Source of the DNA: Leucothrix arctica | GTDB lineage: Bacteria > Pseudomonadota > Gammaproteobacteria > Thiotrichales > Thiotrichaceae | NCBI RefSeq assembly: GCF_003172895.1 | Contig: NZ_QGKL01000042.1 | Coordinates: 682,001 to 746,000 of the forward strand | Direction of reading: 5' to 3' | DNA length: 64,000 bases | Part shown: piece by piece, positions 61,612-64,000 of the stretch | How positions within the stretch are numbered: position 1 is the stretch's first letter | Layout: every line of letters starts with the position of its first letter | Position numbers and translations under genes: made by a program | The notes under the pieces: generated by a model | What the model was told of the DNA's origin: nothing | The model's input: the letters and a program-made list of their open reading frames with translations, nothing else | Databases searched by the model: none

Positions 61612-62202
61612 TTATTCGCCCGAATCATTTGGCGGTGTCTGACGCCACTGAAAAGGATTACCTTTTTTAGCCGTTTGTTTTTTTGCAACCGTTGTTGCCG
61701 GTGCTGGCTTTTTTGGTGCTGGCTCTGGAATCACAGGTTCAATACCGTCGTGGTACTTCATCTGAACACCTTTTAGAAAATGACGTAAAATTTGGTCTTT
61801 ACAGCTGCGGTAATGCTTGTGAGAGTTTTTTCTGAAAAAGGCACTCAACTCATGCTTACTGATGGTTAAACCAGCCATGGTGATTAGCGCGATAATTTCT
61901 TCAGACTGCAAAGCAAGTGCAATTTTTAATTTCGCCAGAACAATATTGTTATTCATTTTAGTTTCTGGCGGAGGCGTTTGACCGTTTTTCTTACCGCGTT
62001 TTTCTACAATAAAACCGTTTAAAAATGTCGCCATTTGAGCGTCATTAATTTGTACAACTTCTGGATCTTCATCTTTCTTTAACCACGCACTAATTTCTGC
62101 ACGCGTTACAGTCACATCACAATGCTTAAAAAGCTTGATCATCGTTGAGTCATCTAGCTCAAAAGAGTAGCGCAGTCGTCGTAATACGTCGTTATTGTCC
62201 AT
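61612..62202 (-). CDS. DUF1456 (YehS-like) protein
   Basis: 196 residues. Two tandem DUF1456 units: NNDVLRRLRYSFELDDSTMI through EISAWLKKDEDPEVVQINDA, then NNNIVLAKLKIALALQSEEI through HELSAFFRKNSHKHYRSCKD. The matching LRFLKGVQ-type end follows (ILRHFLKGVQMKYH). A ~30-residue basic, Pro/Ala-rich tail (PAPKKPAPATTVAKKQTAKK) extends it beyond E. coli YehS. Cytoplasmic; function unknown. Alone on its strand, with a 251-bp gap before the next gene. Confidence 0.9.
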   Translation of the reverse strand: MDNNDVLRRLRYSFELDDSTMIKLFKHCDVTVTRAEISAWLKKDEDPEVVQINDAQMATFLNGFIVEKRGKKNGQTPPPETKMNNNIVLAKLKIALALQSEEIIALITMAGLTISKHELSAFFRKNSHKHYRSCKDQILRHFLKGVQMKYHDGIEPVIPEPAPKKPAPATTVAKKQTAKKGNPFQWRQTPPNDSGE

Positions 62203-62453
62203 GGGTAAGCCTAGGTTTAATAAGCGCGTAGGTTAACATTAATCATAATATTTTCCTAAGGACGATCTTTTAATTTACGCATCAATTTTAATGACTAATA
62301 GTTAGACATAATCCACTTATTTTTATAGATTTATAAGGCAAGCCACACAATAAAGCGTTCCAGTTGCTCTGGAAGTCGTCTTGAATATAAAAAGCTGCGA
62401 GTGAATCAAATCACTAACAGCTTTAAAAGATAGCGTAGTAGGAATTTATGAGG

Positions 62454-62843
62454 CTATTGCTTTAGCATAACAACTATCGCCTTGCCCCCATAACCATGAT
62501 CTTCACACTTCGCTCTAACCATCACTTGAGTCATCGCCTCAGGTATCACAACGCCACACAAACTACGGGTAAAGGGTTGCTCATTTTCATGTGGATGAGC
62601 CAGCATGCGATAGCCTAGCTGATTACCATTCATATCGAGTACCTCCCAACCGTCTGCGTAATGTTCCCAGCCTTCGTCGTTGTGGCGCACAGTAGTATTA
62701 AAACACCAGTTACCGTTAGCACTTTGAGTCGCTTCAACCTTAGTGACTTGAGCATAATCCAAAGACGTTTTAAATGTCTCAACATCGATTTTTGCTGCGT
62801 AAGCGCATGATGTCAGCAGCGTCAGTAGTAATAATTTTTTCAT
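62454..62843 (-). CDS. Exported protein of unknown function
   Basis: 129 residues. Signal peptide MKKLLLLTLLTSCAYA. The mature protein has beta-rich stretches with conserved-looking Trp, Cys and His: NGNWCFNTTVRHNDEGWEHY, DGWEVLDMNGNQLGYRMLAH, PHENEQPFTRSLCGVVIPEA and RAKCEDHGYGGKAIVVMLK. Three Cys in the mature part. The repeated polar/aromatic pattern resembles small periplasmic proteins of unknown role. It lies 14 bp after the DUF2798 gene on the same strand, so the two are probably cotranscribed. Confidence 0.8.
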   Translation of the reverse strand: MKKLLLLTLLTSCAYAAKIDVETFKTSLDYAQVTKVEATQSANGNWCFNTTVRHNDEGWEHYADGWEVLDMNGNQLGYRMLAHPHENEQPFTRSLCGVVIPEAMTQVMVRAKCEDHGYGGKAIVVMLKQ

Positions 62844-62857
62844 AAATACCTCGTGAG

Positions 62858-63097
62858 TTAGGCTTTCTCTTCCTCGTCATGCAACACATAAGCCACAAGC
62901 TTATGCACAAATGGCGCGACGACATATACGGTTGGGAAGGCAACTGCGAATGCGAAGACCCACGACTTAAGCCAAATAAAAATAATATTCTCGACCAAGC
63001 CTACGTTAAACACGCTGATAACGAAGGACATAATGCATGACATTAATAGTGCCATAAAAAAGGAAAATACTAGCTTTTGATGCTTACGTGAAACCAT
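62858..63097 (-). CDS. DUF2798 family small membrane protein
   Basis: 79 residues, two membrane segments (LVFSFFMALLMSCIMSFVIS; WVFAFAVAFPTVYVVAPFVH) with a basic N terminus (MVSRKHQK). The SFFMALLMSxxMS and WxxAFAVAFPxxxVVAP patterns are typical of DUF2798. Function unknown. First gene of a probable two-gene unit with the exported protein downstream. Confidence 0.88.
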   Translation of the reverse strand: MVSRKHQKLVFSFFMALLMSCIMSFVISVFNVGLVENIIFIWLKSWVFAFAVAFPTVYVVAPFVHKLVAYVLHDEEEKA

Positions 63098-63274
63098 TAT
63101 TGTTACCTAAAGTTAGCCTCTCGCGGCTACTTAATTATTAGAACTGGAGTGTTGACGCTGACTGTTTAATCACTTCAATAAACGTCTATTATGCACCTCA
63201 AACGTGCTGAGTGAAAACTGCTGTTACAACAAATTTTAACGGGTCTTTTGAGCGGTTGTGGTTTTAATAATTTA

Positions 63275-63311
63275 GACGCATGTACTAATAGAATCACATT
63301 AGTTAAGCGTC
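63275..63311. other. Imperfect stem-loop upstream of the YeiW-like gene
   Basis: GACGC (63275-63279) pairs with GCGTC (63307-63311) and, inside it, ACTAAT (63284-63289) with ATTAGT (63298-63303). It may be a small RNA structure or an operator; nothing else recognisable lies in the 63098-63365 gap. Confidence 0.3.
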
Positions 63312-63365
63312 CAAACTATTATCGTTAGTAGCTACTTGGCTGAAAATCCGCCACTGTTGCAGCCA

Positions 63366-63626
63366 ATGATATGCCGACCCAACTGCGGCGCCTGCTGTAT
63401 TGCTCCATCAATTTCTTCGCCTCTTCCAGGCATGCCAAACGGCAAGGAAGCTGGAGAACTGTGCATAAATCTCGACCCGACCACATTTACCTGTAGCGTC
63501 TGGGAAACCGAGCTATACCCAAAAGTATGCACCGATTTTAAGCCTAGCTTTGAGAGTTGCGGCAACAATAGGCAAGAAGCCTTAAACAGTTTAACCTTCT
63601 TTGAGATTGAAACTGATCCAAATTGA
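63366..63626 (+). CDS. yeiW: YkgJ/YeiW-type cysteine cluster protein (UPF0153)
   Basis: 86 residues from the ATG at 63366 (MICRPNCGACCIAPSISSPL); the open frame reaches a TTG at 63336. The Cys pattern C-x3-C-x2-CC at the start, a C in KEAGELCINLDP, FTCSVWE, PKVCTDFKPS and FESCGNNRQEAL match E. coli YeiW almost residue for residue. The conserved Cys suggest binding of a metal or iron-sulfur cluster in the cytoplasm. Biochemical role unknown. Convergent with the next gene. Confidence 0.9.
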   Translation: MICRPNCGACCIAPSISSPLPGMPNGKEAGELCINLDPTTFTCSVWETELYPKVCTDFKPSFESCGNNRQEALNSLTFFEIETDPN

Positions 63627-63704
63627 TTTTTTAAAATTCAACATGAAGCAGCTCCAACATGTAGAAACCACTTTTAGCCTTTCAACACTAAGTGCTTCAA
63701 CACA

Positions 63705-64000
63705 CTACATACCCAAAAGGCCAGCTCTCAACCTTAAATCAACTGCCGCATTAGTCAGCCACATTTTGAACAACGCATTTTTAAATACCGGCGAATGAAT
63801 AGCTAAAATTTTCTCGCTGTTTTTGAGAACATGTAAGCCATCACCTTCTACATTAATAATGTCAAAAACATCATTTACTGCAACGCCCTTTTCAAACACC
63901 GCAAGTATTTGGTCAACTTCAGTCTGAATCGGTGCCAAGTTGCCCTTGGTTGCTCTGTGTAAACCCTTTAGCATCGCCTGCTTCATTTTTGGTATGGTGA
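63705..64000 (-). CDS. Chalcone isomerase-like protein (C-terminal part; 5' end beyond the window)
   Basis: At least 98 codons are in the window and the frame stays open to the right edge, so the gene probably begins outside; an internal ATG at 63986 is not taken as the start. The C-terminal part matches the chalcone-isomerase-like family: LAPIQTEVDQILAVFEKGVA, NDVFDIINVEGDGLHVLKNS, and FKNALFKMWLTNAAVDLRLR ending RAGLLGM (the family's ALLxIWLGxxPVDxxLKxGLLG end). Function unknown, as for the gene at 57746. Confidence 0.8.
   Translation of the reverse strand, partial: TIPKMKQAMLKGLHRATKGNLAPIQTEVDQILAVFEKGVAVNDVFDIINVEGDGLHVLKNSEKILAIHSPVFKNALFKMWLTNAAVDLRLRAGLLGM

Noticed and set aside
1-64000. 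CRISPR arrays, tRNA or rRNA genes, prophage or complete insertion sequences
   Set aside because: None seen by eye: no regularly spaced repeats, no cloverleaf-like sequences with conserved TTCGAAT loops, no phage structural genes, and only a 3' transposase remnant.

Overview
The window looks like chromosomal DNA from a free-living, aerobic gammaproteobacterium of moderate to low GC. The gene order supports this: clpA-clpS beside icd, rpe before trpEG, pepA-holC-valS, dapC-dapD, and a UPF0153/YeiW protein. Cyanide-insensitive oxidase genes, DUF1800/DUF1501 proteins and an oligosaccharide-type ABC importer suggest a marine or aquatic heterotroph, perhaps Thiotrichales-like. The genus-level placement is a guess. 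No rRNA, tRNA, CRISPR array, prophage or intact insertion sequence was seen.

Layout. 1-10.5 kb holds housekeeping genes: clpA (partial), clpS, icd, a PfkB sugar/adenosine kinase, metG, two tandem DUF4124 proteins, uvrB, a small outer-membrane barrel and rpe. 10.6-14 kb is a trp unit: a short leader ORF with two Trp codons, trpE and trpG, then an RDD membrane protein and a CPBP protease, all with overlapping stop/start codons. 14-19.2 kb is pepA-holC-(unknown)-valS. 19.2-24.4 kb has a membrane pseudokinase with ankyrin repeats divergent from a DUF1800-DUF1501 pair. 24.4-26.7 kb holds two lysine/peptidoglycan genes (dapC, dapD). 26.7-33.2 kb is accessory: YeiH-type exporter, peroxiredoxin-like protein, small exported proteins, a MATE transporter and a decayed patch with remnants of a YdcF-family gene and an IS481-type transposase. 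33.3-36.8 kb pairs an NsrR-like Rrf2 regulator with cioAB and a 35-residue third subunit; both promoter regions carry NsrR-like palindromes. 37-44.3 kb has a DUF1499 protein, a phytase-esterase-like exported protein and an ECF sigma factor / membrane-anchored SUMF1-like protein / lipoprotein unit.

44.4-57.7 kb is the most coherent catabolic block. A CUT1-type ABC importer (with a cytochrome b561 gene translationally coupled to it), a GntR(LacI-family)-like repressor, an SMP-30 lactonase, a GlcG-like protein, two beta-hydroxyacid dehydrogenases, an L-idonate 5-dehydrogenase, a D-2-hydroxyacid dehydrogenase, a gluconate 5-dehydrogenase-like SDR, gluconokinase and a small alpha/beta-barrel protein are arranged around three near-identical ATGTTA-N4-TAACAT-type operators. 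The inferred job is import of a sugar acid or lactone, its conversion through keto-gluconate intermediates to gluconate, and phosphorylation to 6-phosphogluconate.

57.7-64 kb returns to mixed genes: two chalcone-isomerase-like proteins (one cut by the window edge), a HAD phosphatase, a lipoprotein, a PiT phosphate transporter, DUF1456 and DUF2798 proteins, and a YeiW-type cysteine-cluster protein.

The best candidates for something undescribed are the ECF sigma/SUMF1 pair, the pseudokinase-ankyrin protein, the b561-coupled sugar-acid importer and the trp leader. Everything here was read by eye; no database search or folding calculation was run.
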